From positions 55,077,463 through 55,141,462 of the forward strand of contig CM048554.1 in the NCBI GenBank assembly GCA_026413225.1: a DNA stretch of 64,000 bases, given 5' to 3'. This stretch comes from Otis tarda. Its lineage: Eukaryota > Chordata > Aves > Otidiformes > Otididae. Below are positions 40,968 through 53,431 of this stretch, piece after piece. Position numbers and translations under genes: made by a program. Numbering within the stretch: the stretch's first letter is position 1; the number at the start of each line of letters is the position of its first letter. Below the pieces are notes generated by a model. That model had not been told where the DNA came from. It searched no databases and saw only the letters and a list, made by a program, of their open reading frames with translations.

Positions 40968-41084
40968 CTTCCCTTAGACGCTCAACCACAAAAGTGAATC
41001 CAGTAGTTCGTGGATGTAAGACATATTCATATTTTTGAAGTCCATTCTTCTCAGCGAATTCATTACTGCGGGCTTTGGTATTGG
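40968..41084 (-). CDS. LCLAT1: LCLAT1 internal coding exon with the block IV region
   Basis: This 117-bp exon follows a pyrimidine-rich acceptor (tctctccgtcag) and ends at the donor GAAG|gtaatc. With the split codon from the exon at 49623-49769 it reads LT-A-NTKARSNEFAEKNG, then LQKYEYVLHPRTTGFTFVV and ERLREG. The HPRTTG region corresponds to block IV of the AGPAT/LPLAT family. The phase (2 + 38x3 + 1) matches the upstream exon and leaves one G for the next, unseen exon. The sequence AEKNGLQKYEYVLHPRTTG is close to invariant among vertebrate LCLAT1 proteins as I recall them, so the assignment is firm. The remaining protein, with the catalytic domain's end and the C-terminal membrane segments, is not encoded in any stretch I could find at lower coordinates. 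Confidence 0.95.
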
Positions 41085-42040
41085 CTGACGGAGAGAATAA
41101 AAGCACCATTTTTTATTAGTATGCACGTAGACCAAGAATTAAATACAATTATTATACGACAGGAACAGTACAACAGCAGTTCACACAGTACGCATGTGCA
41201 ACAGCTTTTCGGATGGAGGCAGACTGCAGGGTGCTGTCGGTTGGCTATTGTGCGGTACGAGTAAGAGCAACGTGGATTGCAAGAAAAGCCTTTTTATCCT
41301 CTCATGTCATTTTACAAAACAAGCAGCAAAACTTTCATATTTATCAAACGCAATCTGAAATCTATAAATTAAAGTCTGTTAATAGTTCTCTGCACACTTC
41401 AATACATATTTTACAGCAAAATATGTTATTTGGCTAATTTTTTTATTAAACTCAAAAGGCACAATATATAGTAACGTAGGTTTGATATAATGTATAGAAA
41501 TACCTTGAGGTCAATGTTTAATTATGTTAGACTTATTTTGGAAAGAAAATATTAAATGGAGGAAAGAAGTTAATCTAATGTGGTAAAATGGCAATTTAAG
41601 TCTTCATTCTGAACTTTACACATTTTATTCATCAACTTGCGCTACACATACATACTCTTCTAATTTTTTTATCAACTACCTCAGTGTCACAACACGTGCT
41701 TGCTACTGTAGGCAGAATATGCGCAAGGCATCTGGAAGGCAGCGTGGCTAAATCTCATGACAAACATGTTTTGAACCTCTGGCAAAAAAAGTCTCTCATG
41801 AGCAAACCGAACAAGGGCATTTCAGAGCCAGTTGCTAAAAGAGCCCACTAAGCAACAAAGACACGGACACTAAAGCGAAAAATCCTGAAGGCAAGTGGAG
41901 GGGAAGCAATTTATTCTCCAGTGATGTGCACGAGCCTCTTCCAAGCAGCCTCAGTCAGCAGCCAGACAGACTTTGCTGGCTATGGTTACTTCTTCGTTTT
42001 GAGTTCTGCTGTGCCTCATCTGGGGCCAAAAGGAAATGGG

Positions 42041-42064
42041 CACGTGCAATGTTCCCTTGGCAAC
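42041..42064. promoter_or_regulatory. E-box CACGTG next to an X-box-like site
   Basis: CACGTG at 42041-42046 is followed four bases later by GTTCCCTTGGCAAC (42051-42064), which agrees with the RFX consensus GTTGCCATGGCAAC at 12 of 14 positions. It lies in a locally GC-richer block about 960 bp upstream (in gene direction) of the exon at 40968-41084. The function is inferred only. Confidence 0.3.
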
Positions 42065-45000
42065 ATGGAAAAAAAAAATCAATTTGATTAACTAACTTTT
42101 TAAATAACTAGTATTTATACAGTCCTACAGGTATTTTAAAAGATAAAATCCATCAATATATCTATAGAACAAAATAATCATTGCCTAAGCAATATATAAA
42201 ACTTTTTCAAGCAGAAACAGCTCTTTTTTAAAATATCTACAGTTAACCTTAACAAGGATGGGAGAAATTAATGAAAAACATACTGTTGCTTAATAATTTA
42301 ACAGAATTGATACTTATAGGTTAGACCTTTCTCTTACAATCATCATAATTTTTCCTGCAAAGGAACAATAGCACAAGTGGACAAATCAACAGCAGCGTGA
42401 GATGTCCTTCTTGCAGTAAAGCACCTTTCTTGCACCTTTTTTCCCTAAATTACACGAGCTCTTTATAAAGAAAAAAATGTAGGTGGCTCTCCTAAAGGAC
42501 CATCTACCTATTAAAAAACCACCACAGTGTATCAGTATACTGAGTATTTTTTCTCTGTGACCTATTGTTTCCATGCACAAGAGTACTGGTCTTCACGCAT
42601 GCACGTGCACATATTTCCCAATCATGTGATTTGGAGGAAAAGAGAATTGTTGCACAGTAGCCAACCAAGTGATTCAGCAAAGAGAATCCAAAGATTTAAT
42701 TCTTGCCAAATTGCCAAAACGTACAAATACTTGAAAATATGACATCTTCAAAAAGTGTTGCTAAAATTACAGAATCTGTGAAATACTAAAATTACACTTG
42801 GCTATGTAACTTAAATTTATCTTTCCTTGGACATATGCACAATGTCTTTAACCACATGATCAGAGTATCTATTTTTGTCTGCTCAACTACTACTCCATTC
42901 AATGTTGAAAAAGGACTATTCTGAATCAGTGAAGGGAACTTGCCTTTAGGATCTCTACCTCTGTGACAGCAAACTTACAAAGCGAGTCATGAGTGAGACT
43001 TGGAATGGCAGAAAAGGCAGGAGTAATCTGCTAATTATTAAATGCTCCTCTGGAAAGCCAGATTCCACCTCTTAGACATAATGGTATTGCATTATTAGTT
43101 CAACAACTTGAACTCTTTCTTTTCTAAGAAACAAGACTGATCAACAAGAGTGTTCCTATAAAAAGTACACAAGTCAAGGTTTCTTTCCAGGTTCTGTGAT
43201 GATTCCAGTAAAATGCTTTAATTTATCACAAAGTTTTAAGCTAATGTATCGTTTCTTCCAAAGGATAGAGGAAGTGGTATCTTCATTTTCTGCACATCCA
43301 AATTTGAGTCTCGCATTGGAGGTTTACAACACAAGTGCTGTAAGTGTCTGCACAAAACTAAGAAAGTTTAAAAATAACCAAAAACTAAGTCTTAAGCATC
43401 TCAAATTGCACACAATTAATGAGCACTCAGAAAAACCCTCTCCATATGTCTGCTCACTAGGACTTTGTTTCAAAGGAAGCATGAAAATGAATTCCTTGGT
43501 ATTTGCAAAACATTCCTACTTGCGCCACAAGAAAACCAGTAAGTAAATGGGCAGTTCTGTTTTCTAGGCAAGACCTAATTGATGCTTCAAGAAAGGTTTG
43601 GGACCTCCAAAGGGCACTGCCTTGAAGTAATAATCTTCAAGCCTCCTCTTAGTGCACATCCTTGCACTTGGAAAGAACTCACTGTAAACATCTGTAAAAC
43701 ATCTTCCAAATTTCCCTTTACTACAATGCCTTTCTAAAACATGTGAACAGCTGGACATTGGCACACCAGCCAACACTATTCAGCTATTTCCTGATATTTG
43801 TATCCCTGTCTTGCCTCTGGACTGTAAGTTTTATACAGCAGAGATTTTTCCCTTCCCCTTTTGCATGACCCCAGTGTAATCGGATTTTTGAACTAGAATA
43901 ATGCTCCTAGCTAATGCAATGATCATTGTCATCTGTAAAAATCATCTCCCTCTTCCCTTCCTAACAACCATCAACCCACAGGTCTTTGTGCACTAAACTA
44001 TTTATTATAGCAAGTCAGGAAAGTCAAAGTGAGTGAAAGCAAGGGTAGGACATGCTCACTCTACCAAAAAGCTACACTGCTCTTCCTCCCCTTCCTGCTA
44101 CTCTCAGTTTCTTATTCTGCTATTACTTATGAACAAACACACTGACTGCCAGCTCATCCACTGTAAGCACCTCAGTGCCCACTGCTGTTTGGGATCCCTG
44201 TACGAGACACCCGTGCCTAAACCTTCCGGGGAAAATTTAGAGTAAGTCTCCTACTCAGCACTGGATTCAACCAAAGTCAGAAAATGTGATGTTCTCCATT
44301 ACAGAAAAACCTAAAGGTTTAAAAATTGATCCAGGAAATTGGAAACCCAATTTCTATATCCTTGCCAACCTAAGGGAATTCAAACAAACACCTCTTTAAA
44401 ATCCCTTAATCAATAGACCACACTACATTGTCAGAGCTGCAAAACTTATGCAGATGCCTCATCACTCTGCAGCCCAGATTACAACATTCTGAAAAATGTC
44501 TGTGTAAGCCTGATAGCGAAAACACTTTCTTAAAAAGAGGAAACGTTCTCTTCTTTGCTTCCAACCAACTAACACAAAGTGCATAAAGCAGCTATTACAG
44601 CAGTGACTGGAAATGAACCCAGTTTGGGTCTCCTCAGCCCCAAAATGTCACTCACATCATTTGGCTAATGGTAATGCCCCCTCTTGCTCACTCTCTGTGA
44701 AAAATATGAGTAAGTGTTGCTTTCTAGAAACAAGTATTTTCTTTCTTAAATTGCATTTAAGCCAAAGTAAATCTACTCCCAGAGTTTTTGCTCATCATTC
44801 CTATGAAGTGTATTTTGCATTTTAATTCCTTGGTTCTGTTTGCTCCTATGACAAAAAAAAAAAAGTAAGTAGAACAATCTATTCTTATGGAAAGCAGCCA
44901 GTTTATTAATAGAGGGTGATACGGGACCTTTCCTGACCCAGGAGTGCTTCATGCTCTGTCTCCGCTGGTCTCCCACTTACTTGCCTGTCCTCCTTTGTCT

Positions 45001-48000
45001 CCTTCAGCTAATACATGCTGCCCCTCAGAGGGTACACTCTTTGGGGTGGTGGTACAAGAAGTCCAATTTATTTGAGTCTTTAGACATTACTGCAGAGCAA
45101 TTGTCAAACTACACAAAATATTAAGAATTTAAGGGTACTGGCCATAACCTCTTACTTTTTTTGTTCTTGTGTTGCCTTACATAATTTGATTACATTTTTT
45201 CCCATTTATCTCAAAATGGGAAATCTCATTTATCACATTTTTAAATTACTGGAAAAACTCAGAAAGTCAGCACTTTCTAGAAGCATCACACTTCAAAATT
45301 TCATTTAAAATAACTGGAGCAAGAAATTATGCTAACACATTTTCTGAATTTATGAGTTACAGATTTTTAAGAAGTTAAATTCCTTTATCCTCTGGTTTTC
45401 TGGGGCAAAAGGGAACAAAATAAAATATTTTTGTAAGTCAAATTATATTTTTAATTTGCGAGCTAGTTTTGCATAAAACCAAAAATCGCTATAATTTTAC
45501 TTTGATGAAAGCCTTAATGCACTAACAAGCTGCATTCATGCAAGTCTGAAGAGTATTTGAAATTAAAACTCCAAGACAAAAAGCTAATTCTGTGCTCCCC
45601 ATGAAATACATACACAGTATTAGCTCTCAAACAAGTTCACATGCTTTTACAGATTCAGCACTGTCCACGTTTTGCTGGATGTCACCCAAAAGATTTAAAC
45701 TTCCCTCATCATCCCACTGGAAAGTTGATTCTAACAACTTTCATACAACTATTTCCTATCAACTCTCAACTACTTTTTTTTTTTTTTCTGACTCATGATA
45801 AAAGCATATATGTTCTTCTACGACTTCAAGTACTCTCAAATGATATTGGTGCCAGAGAGTGAAAGAATACACAAATACTCTATAAAAATATCCCTTAAAA
45901 AAAAATCCTCATGTATCTATTAGAAGTTTGCATAGAAAGCATAAAAGCCATATTGGCTCACAGTCGATATTTTAAGAAAAATTTAAGCAATTTTTCTTGT
46001 TTGTGCCACTTTCAAACTACTACATGTTAAATCAATCCCTACCAGTGCTTTTGAACAATATTTTTTTGCATTACCAAAGTACATCACATGTATTAGAAAA
46101 GAGAAAAATCCAACTGCGGTTCATTGTTACTTTCTAGACAGTACTGTATGTGATTCACATAGAACGGATCCCTGCCAAAATTTGGGCTCTAGTAGCAAGC
46201 TCTCCTACTTGTTTTTGAGCTGTTCCTCAAGGAAAAAAGGTCTGTGCAATCACACTCTGTGTACTTGTTCACCTTAACTTTTGAAACCGCTGCCACCTGC
46301 AAACAAAGTTTGTCAGGGACAAGAGATTCAAAGATAATTAAGCCCCACAGGAGTTTTAGAAAAAAACAATGGCTGAGTAAAGGGAAACCTCGGAGAGTAG
46401 AGATCTTAATAATGGGAAAAGCCAGGGCAGGTTCCACAGGTATTTAGTCTGTCAGGGCTCTCAGCACAGCATGCAGAGTTTGTCAGTTAACGCAAATATT
46501 GATGAGGATGAGCCACAACACACAATGCCTCTTGCGGAGACAGCGGCAAGAGATTTGTTGAGGAAACGTCACACAGAAGGAAACATAAGGAAAAAGGAGA
46601 AGTCAGAGTGACGAAAAGACCACGCACAGGGATGCAGACACAAATCCATAGGAAATGAGGCTTTAACAGGCGTGGAGCAATACAGTAACTTTTTTTGCTA
46701 TTGCTTTCTGAAGAATTACTACAAAGAGTCTTGTAAGGAATACCAAGAAAAAACAAAAGAACAAGCAAAATGGTGGATGGTATTCCAGCTTTCCAGAAGC
46801 ACTAGACTTATGTTTGCTTTGTTTTCTTCAGGGCTTCAGAAAGTCTGGCTGTATGGTTATCTGCTGAGGGCTTCTTTTTAGGCAATTACAATAAAATACC
46901 TTTGATGCACTTAGCTTTAACCTTGAAGTACTCCAGAGTGAAATGATGACCAACCTATCAGAAATAAGTATATAATTATTACCTCAGATCCTATACATCC
47001 AGTCTGCAAATACATTGTTTGGGGTTCATGACATTACTATTTTAAAACTTCATTTACGTAGCATCCTCCACTGCAAAGTACTTCACCAACATCAAGTCAG
47101 GCAGCAGCCCATGTATAAATACAGTCATACTTCACATTTCTTTGAAATCTTTCATTCTTAAAAACCTGAAGACATTATACAGTTTCTTACAAAGAGGAGT
47201 AAATCATTGTCATGCAGTCACTGAGAGGATAAAAAAATGACAGTAGCACAGAACTGCACAGCAATTCTGCTTTTCACTGAAGTACATGCAAAATGTTATT
47301 TTTCATTTTAAGCCTCGGAAGAATTTTGTTTTCATAATTAGCAGTTTTGGAATTTGGTCAGAAAATAAAAACCATTCCCTCTTTTGTTTTATTTCTTATT
47401 CTAAAAGATGAGTTTGCAATAGGTCCTAATATGTCAATAACATAACAGTTTTCTGAAAATCGTTTTTCAAAATGTTACGCAAATAACATTATTATGTTCC
47501 GTCATTCTCATATGACATAACCTTATTGCGTGGTCAGGATTAGCTTGTCAAGGGATTTTGCTCTACCTCCTATAATATTTTAAAGTCTATGACCCAATGT
47601 TTCCTGTGAAGACAATTAGAGAGGGATAGCTATTTACTTTCACAGAAAAAGCCCCAGAGTTCTGCCTGTCTCTATACATCTTATTATGCACAAATGTAAT
47701 ATCAAGGTGGCATTCATCAGTGATGGAAAGTTAGAGTGGTAAACACTGGACAGTTTAACACGTCAGAAGCCAGCACAGCTGCCCAAGAAGCAGTGCCCTG
47801 TTGTCTTCCCTGCCCATCACTCTGTCCTTCCCACCACACTGCTTCCTCCCTGAGCTGCTCAACAAATCAGGGAGAAACGATCAGCACCCATCTGTGGTGG
47901 CTTCAGAAGAACAGTGCAGTGAGTGTGGATATCCATTTGACACTGCAAAGTTAAAGAGTACCCATTACACACGTATGCGGAAGGAAAACCAGAAGTATCT

Positions 48001-48528
48001 TAAAAAAATCTGTCAAAAATCTGTGTTCAGAAATCCAATTAGAGAATTCTTTAATATTGAGTTAAGAAATCTGGTCTGCATTAATTTCTCAGTGGATGGT
48101 ACCAAAAGCATATACTTAAATTCAGTCCAAGTCATTTATATCAGTTACAACAGTGGAGAGAAAACTCTCTGTTTCCTTAAGCAACTCCACTCTCAGGTGG
48201 GAGCATCCTCACCACTGCCTTTGGACTCTGCAGCTAACACACTGCAGCTGTCCCAGTCCTCACCTAATTCTTCTTTAAAACTGCAGTATGAAACTTCCTC
48301 AGTTCTTTAAAATCTGTTGTCTCTGAGAAATATTAGGAGGGATTATAAGAGATACATATTTTATGGAATACATTACAAATAATCCAATTCTTTCAATCAT
48401 CTTGAGATGGAAACAACTGTTCAGAAAGAGCGTAAGCGACCCAAGGAGCAGTCTCCGGACTCCACGAACAAGATAAAGATTTCATCTCAGTTCAGAGCAA
48501 GGAGTGGACAGTTGCTCATCAATTCAAA

Positions 48529-48539
48529 GGGGGGGGGGG
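48529..48539 (+). repeat. Poly(G), 11 bases
   Basis: Eleven consecutive G bases followed by CGG, unusual in this AT-rich intron. On the LCLAT1 sense strand it is a C run. Confidence 0.95.
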
Positions 48540-49622
48540 CGGAATTTAAGTGACATAATTTCCATCCTTCTTCCTAATTTTAGATACAAAATAACTAATT
48601 CAACAAGAGAAATCATGTGAAGCAGTCCAAGAATGTACGACGAATTTATCCTCTTTTAGAAAGGCTGATCAAGTGATGACAATTCCCTACAGTGTGATAG
48701 CATCTGAATACCATACATATCCATTCTTAAGGATATACAGAAGAATACAGAAGAAAAAATAGTAGTATGCTAGTTATTTTTATACTATGTCTAGTAGTTA
48801 CTGATCTGGCATTGCAATAAAACATGATTTGAGAATATCTGCAATTGAAAATATAGTAAAAATCTTTTAAATAAGCTAAAAGATAAAAGTTTAATTGTAA
48901 TTTATTTTCTATTTAAAAGACGATGCTTATCTAATCATGCTGCAGGCATGAATGACCACAGCACATTCATACAGTATTTTCTTTCATTGGCATCTGAGTC
49001 ATCTTCAACAGCAGTTAGCAGTTTGCTACTGATGCCATAAGACACGTGTATTAAGGTAGATATTTTATTAGGAATTAATACTACAGGATCAAACTCATTA
49101 CATTTACTCTCATGATAATGTCAACATTTGTTTTAGGGAGGTATTTTTCTTATAGAGGCAGATACAGACTGCTTACATGGCCTAAGGAACAAGTATCTCC
49201 ACTTTCTCCTCTTAAAACATTAAGCAAGAAATCTAATAAAATCTTTAGCTCTCCTCTTCAATAACTCTTCCATAGGTCTGAAATGATTTTGCACTGTTTG
49301 CCACAGTAATATGGCAAATGGGAACATGCAAGTGATTTATTCCAAGTCTTGAAACCCACTTTTGCTAATGCAATGTATATACAGTACTGACCAATATAAA
49401 GCCATTTCAATCACCAGATGCTCTGAATGCAAGTTATTTCAGGAAGACTGGCAAAACTTCTCAGTGGAACTACATTTGTACCACATAAATCAGCACATAC
49501 GATCATTTAAATATAATTTCTACTGTCCATGAGAACCCAGTCTTGCTCCTGCCTTGGGCTTTTTTTAATTACTTCTATAAACAATGAAGAATTTCCACAT
49601 TAAGATGACAAACACAGCCTAC

Positions 49623-49769
49623 CTGTGAGATCAGTTCCTTCTGGAAAGATGAGGAGTTGTAGTGGTTCACGAATGTCACAGAAATAATCCAGCATTTTTT
49701 CAAAGTGACTCTTGTCATCTTCCCACTTTCTCTGAATGAAAACAAAGGCAGCAACCTGCATCGCCCAGC
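49623..49769 (-). CDS. LCLAT1: LCLAT1 internal coding exon with block II and the FPEGT motif
   Basis: This 147-bp exon lies between the acceptor aaactttag and the donor CACAG|gtaggc. Its first two bases complete the Gly codon split from the exon at 63490-63688, giving the continuous reading PGF-G-WAMQ. It encodes 49 residues. VAAFVFIQRKW (exon residues 6-16) corresponds to acyltransferase block II. FPEGT (exon residues 42-46, bases 49633-49647) is block III, which contributes to binding the lysophospholipid acceptor. The acidic and aromatic stretch between them (DDKSHFEKMLDYFCDI) is typical of LCLAT1. The exon ends with a single G in phase with the exon at 40968-41084. A CR1 retrotransposon in the opposite orientation starts about 290 bp upstream of the acceptor in gene direction. 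The exon is intact and its splice sites are canonical. Confidence 0.95.
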
Positions 49770-50059
49770 CTAAAGTTTAAAAAAAATACACCTTTAGTAC
49801 CATTTCACTCTGATACTTCCACTGTGTCTGGATTACAAAATACTTCCATAAATTGTATTGACACAACATTTTATTTGCTGCCCACCTGCCCTCACCCCTC
49901 ATTAAGAGCACTTAGTTACCTTGTAAAAGGAGTTTTGGATAGGAAGCAAAAGGCAGCATAATCTAAATAAATAACTCTAAAAAAATTTGGAATGGCTACA
50001 GTTTTGCAAAATTCAAGTTACCAGAGTTAGAATAGCTTTCCAGAGAGCAAGAACCAACG

Positions 50060-51470
50060 TGACTCCCATTTACAAGAAAGGTTGTAAGGAGGATCCGGGG
50101 AACTACAGGCCTGTTAGCCTGACCTCGGTTACAGGGAAGGTTATGGAACAGATAGTCTTGAGGGAGATCATGCGGCATGTGCGGGATGGCCGGGGGGATC
50201 AGGCCTAGCCAGCATGGGTTCATGAAGGGCAGGTCCTGTTTGACCAACCTGATCTCCTTTTATGATCAAGTGACCCATCTGCTGGATGTGGGAAAGGCTG
50301 TTGATGTGGTCTACCTAGACTTCAGCAAAGCCTTTGACACTGTCTCCCACGGTATTCTCCTGCAGAAGCTGGCAGCCCATGGCTTGGATGGGTACACTCT
50401 TGGCTGGGTAAGGAGCTGGCTGGAGGGCCGGGCTCCGAGAGTGGTGGTGAATGGAGTTAAATCCAGCTGGCTACCGGTCACAAGTGGTGTTCCCCAGGGG
50501 TCGGTGCTGGGGCCTGTCCTCTTCAATATCTTTATTGATGATCTGGATGAGGGCATTGAGTGCACCCTCAGTAAGTTCGCAGATGACACCAAATTGGCTG
50601 GGAGTGTGGATCTGCCTGGGGGTAGCGAGGCCCTACAGAGGGATCTGGACAGGCTGGAGAGCTGGGCTGAAGCCAATGGGATGAGGTTCAACAAGACCAA
50701 ATGCGGAGTCCTGCACTTTGGCCACAACAACCCCAGGCAGCGCTATAGGCTTGGGGCGGAGTGGCTGGAGGACTGTGTGGAGGAAACGGACCTGGGGGTA
50801 CTGATTGATGCTCGGCTGAGCATGAGCCGACAGTGTGCCCGGGTGGCCAAGAAGGCCAACGGCATCCTGGCTTGCATCAAAAACAGTGTTACTAGCAGGA
50901 ACAGGGACGTAATTGTCCCCCTGTACTCGGCACTGGTGAGGCCGCACCTCGAGTACTGTGTTCAGTTTTGGGCCCCTCACTGCAAGAAAGACATTGAGGC
51001 CCTGGAATGCGTTCAGAGGAGGGCTACGAAGCTGGTGAGGGGTCTGGAGCACAGACCTTATGAGGAGCGGCTGAGGGAGCTGGGATTGTTCAGTCTGGAG
51101 ATGAGGAGGCTCAGGGGAGACCTTATAGCTCTCTATAACTTCCTGAAGGGAGGTTGTAGTGAGCTAGGGGTCGGCCTTTTCTCTTGTGTAGACAGTGATA
51201 GAACTAGAGGCAATGGTTTCAAGCTGCGCCAGGGGAGATTCAGGCTGAACATTAGGAAATATTACTTCTAGGAAAGGGTAGTCAGGCCCTGGAATGCACT
51301 GCACAGGGAGGTGGTGAAGTCACCGACCATGGGGGTGTTCAAGAAACATTTGGATGTTGTGTTGAGGGATATGATTTATCTGAGAAGTATTGGTGATGGT
51401 TGGACTGGATGATCTTTTAGGTCTTTTCCAATCTTGATAATTCTGTGATTCTGATTCTGTGATTCTGTGA
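50060..51470 (+). mobile_element. CR1 LINE, 5'-truncated, with a broken reverse-transcriptase ORF and 3' octamer tail
   Basis: The translation shows the CR1-family reverse transcriptase. PIYKKG and NYRPVSLTS come first (50070-50130), then [16 protein letters not shown] (motif A, about 50310-50360), [16 protein letters not shown] (about 50488-50535) and the FADD catalytic motif (about 50578). The thumb and C-terminal part follow, with [16 protein letters not shown] near 50940. The endonuclease domain and ORF1 are absent, as is usual for 5'-truncated CR1. Two breaks are seen. A probable one-base excess in the G run near 50190-50196 shifts the frame between the segments 50060-50200 and 50200-51271. 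A TAG stop lies at 51269-51271, after which homology continues in frame (ERVVRPWN and onward) to about 51375. The 3' end has repeated ATTCTGTG-type octamers (51439-51469). The element is antisense to LCLAT1. The exact 5' edge is uncertain by a few tens of bases. Confidence 0.95.
50177..51271 (+). pseudogene. CR1 reverse-transcriptase fragment, 364 open codons
   Basis: This is the longest open frame of the window. It encodes palm, fingers and thumb of a non-LTR retrotransposon reverse transcriptase, including motif A (LDFSKAFD), the VPQGS region and FADD. In CR1 the protein copies element RNA at a nicked target site. Here it cannot be autonomous. The N-terminal endonuclease is missing, the upstream RT part is in another frame, and a premature TAG removes the last part. 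The first ATG of the frame is not a true start: homologous sequence precedes it in the other frame. Confidence 0.93.
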
Positions 51471-51475
51471 AGAAC

Positions 51476-51811
51476 AGGGTCAATGCTGTCATGAAAGGAG
51501 GTTGTAGCGAGGTGGGTGTTGGTCTCTTCTCCCAAGTAACAGTGATAGGATGAGATGAAACGGCCTTAAGTTGCACCAGGGGAGGTTTAGATTGGACTTT
51601 AGGAAAAATATATTCACTGAAAGGGTTATCAAGCATTAGAACAGGCTGCCCAGGGAAGTGGTTGAGTCACCATCCCTGGAGGTATTTAAAAGACCTGTAG
51701 ATGTGGAGCTTAGGGCCATGGATTAGCGGTGGACTCGGCAGTGCTAGGTTAACAGTTGGACTCGATGATCTTAAAGGTCTTTTCCAATCTAAACAATTCT
51801 ATGATTCTGTC
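51476..51811 (+). mobile_element. CR1 LINE 3'-end fragment, tandem to the preceding CR1
   Basis: The sequence resembles the last few hundred bases of CR1: GGAGGTTGTAGCGAGGTGGG near its start, AGGCTGCCCAGGGAAGTGG in the middle, GTTGGACTCGATGATCTTAA near the end, and the octamers ATTCTATG and ATTCTGT at 51796-51810. It repeats the order of motifs seen at about 51149-51470 in the preceding copy but differs at many positions, so it is a separate, more diverged copy in the same orientation. Only a few bases separate the two. Confidence 0.9.
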
Positions 51812-53431
51812 AGGTGAAGTATTTAAAACCATGGCCCTCACTATAATATCCTTAATCACTGCAACACTGATTTGCTCAAGGGAAGGTGCTGCCCCTATGG
51901 ACAAACATCTCAGCAACGCACTGCAGGGTAACAGAAAGCTGCATTATACAGAGATAGTTGCCCTTAGCAGTGCATGTTAACGACATGCATTGTGCAGAAA
52001 ATAGCTACTGCTTCAAGGGCTTTATTACATATACTTTCTTATAATTTTCATTACTAATAGAAGAAAATACAAAGTTGTTCTTTACATTTGATTATAGAAA
52101 ACATTGATGTATACCCATTTGTTTGCATTAACACACAAGACAACTGTGAAGATTTACTGCCTGACATCAAACTGACAAGGAAATGCAGTTAAAGAAATGA
52201 AACTGCTGCTGAGTCTGCAACTCAGGGGTCACATGCCATTATCTTCAATAAATATTCTTGGCTTTTTCGGCACAATTTAGTATACAATGAGCAAGAAACT
52301 GTGTGGTGACTTGGGCTAAACCATCACTGTCTATCATACAACATTAGAACTTCTGTCCGCTAGTTCAGAGAGCAGGACAAAAAATCAGGGCTCCAGTTCA
52401 CGATAAGCCCGTGATGCTCTCTTCTTAAACAGCGCTCGGAGCACGACATTGCCTTGGCTAGCTTGTATCCCATCAGAAAATCTGCAGATAGATATTCCAC
52501 ATCAAAGAAAACATCACAGCTTCCCATTCTCCTCTTTGTTCACCACAGTTCTCAAAGTATGTTTTCCCTTTGCTGGTGACTTAGAGCATGCTAGTCTTGC
52601 AGTTTATTTCAGCTCCTCTTTACAGGGATTCCTTTCTGTTCTGTTTGTGGCAGTATCTTACAAGGAGCATATGCTAGAAAACCACTTATTAAAGTAATCA
52701 ATTTTTAAATCATCTTCAGAAGTCAGTCAGCCTGGCTAATGCATTAACCAAGCTGCACGATCTCTTCTGTATTGGTCAGGAATGTTAATTGTATTGTTAA
52801 AGATTTGTAACCTGTATCATGGGGTAGATACCTTTTATTTTTAAATCAGCTAAACAGATGGAGCATGCATAACAAACATGCCTTCTGCAATCTGACCTAA
52901 TGAGTCTCAGATGTTCAGATAATGAATGATATCCAGATAACTGGATACTGGAAGTGGTTATATCAATAAAGAAAGTAAATGCCCAGAATGCTATCTCAGC
53001 AAATCTTTTTGAATTTGCACACTGTACTTGTTAAAAACCCTCTAAATGAAACTAAACTTCAACCACAATATTTTATGTGCATGTATGCACATATCACATT
53101 CCCACATCTGCAGTGTCAAGAAGTATCAGTACAGCTGTATTAATAGAGGCTATCCACGTCTAAACAAATCATTTGCAGGAAAAACGTAAATTTTGAAGTA
53201 ACTGGAAAATAACTTATGTAATTTAACTATGCTTTCTTCTGGCATTTAATCATCTCCTACTGCTACAATACATTTCACTACGATGGTGCAAACCCAATAT
53301 TTTAAATTTAACTAGTCAGGGCTTCATTTTCACATTTATCACTACGTTATACAAAGAGGACGTCTTTTTGTACCAAATGTTGCCAAATACCAAACAGTGC
53401 CAAAGCATTCAGTTCCTCTAGAAGATACAGG

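Larger units (their letters stand above)
41085..49622 (-). other. LCLAT1: LCLAT1 intron of 8,538 bp
   Basis: This intron runs from the donor at 49622/49621 to the acceptor at 41086/41085. I see no CR1 element in it. It holds an E-box and X-box-like cluster near 42041-42064, an 11-base G run at 48529-48539, and an open frame of 169 codons at 47801-48310 on the plus strand. That frame is probably not coding because its first ATG comes only at 47975. The rest is AT-rich unique-looking sequence with short T and A runs. Confidence 0.9.
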
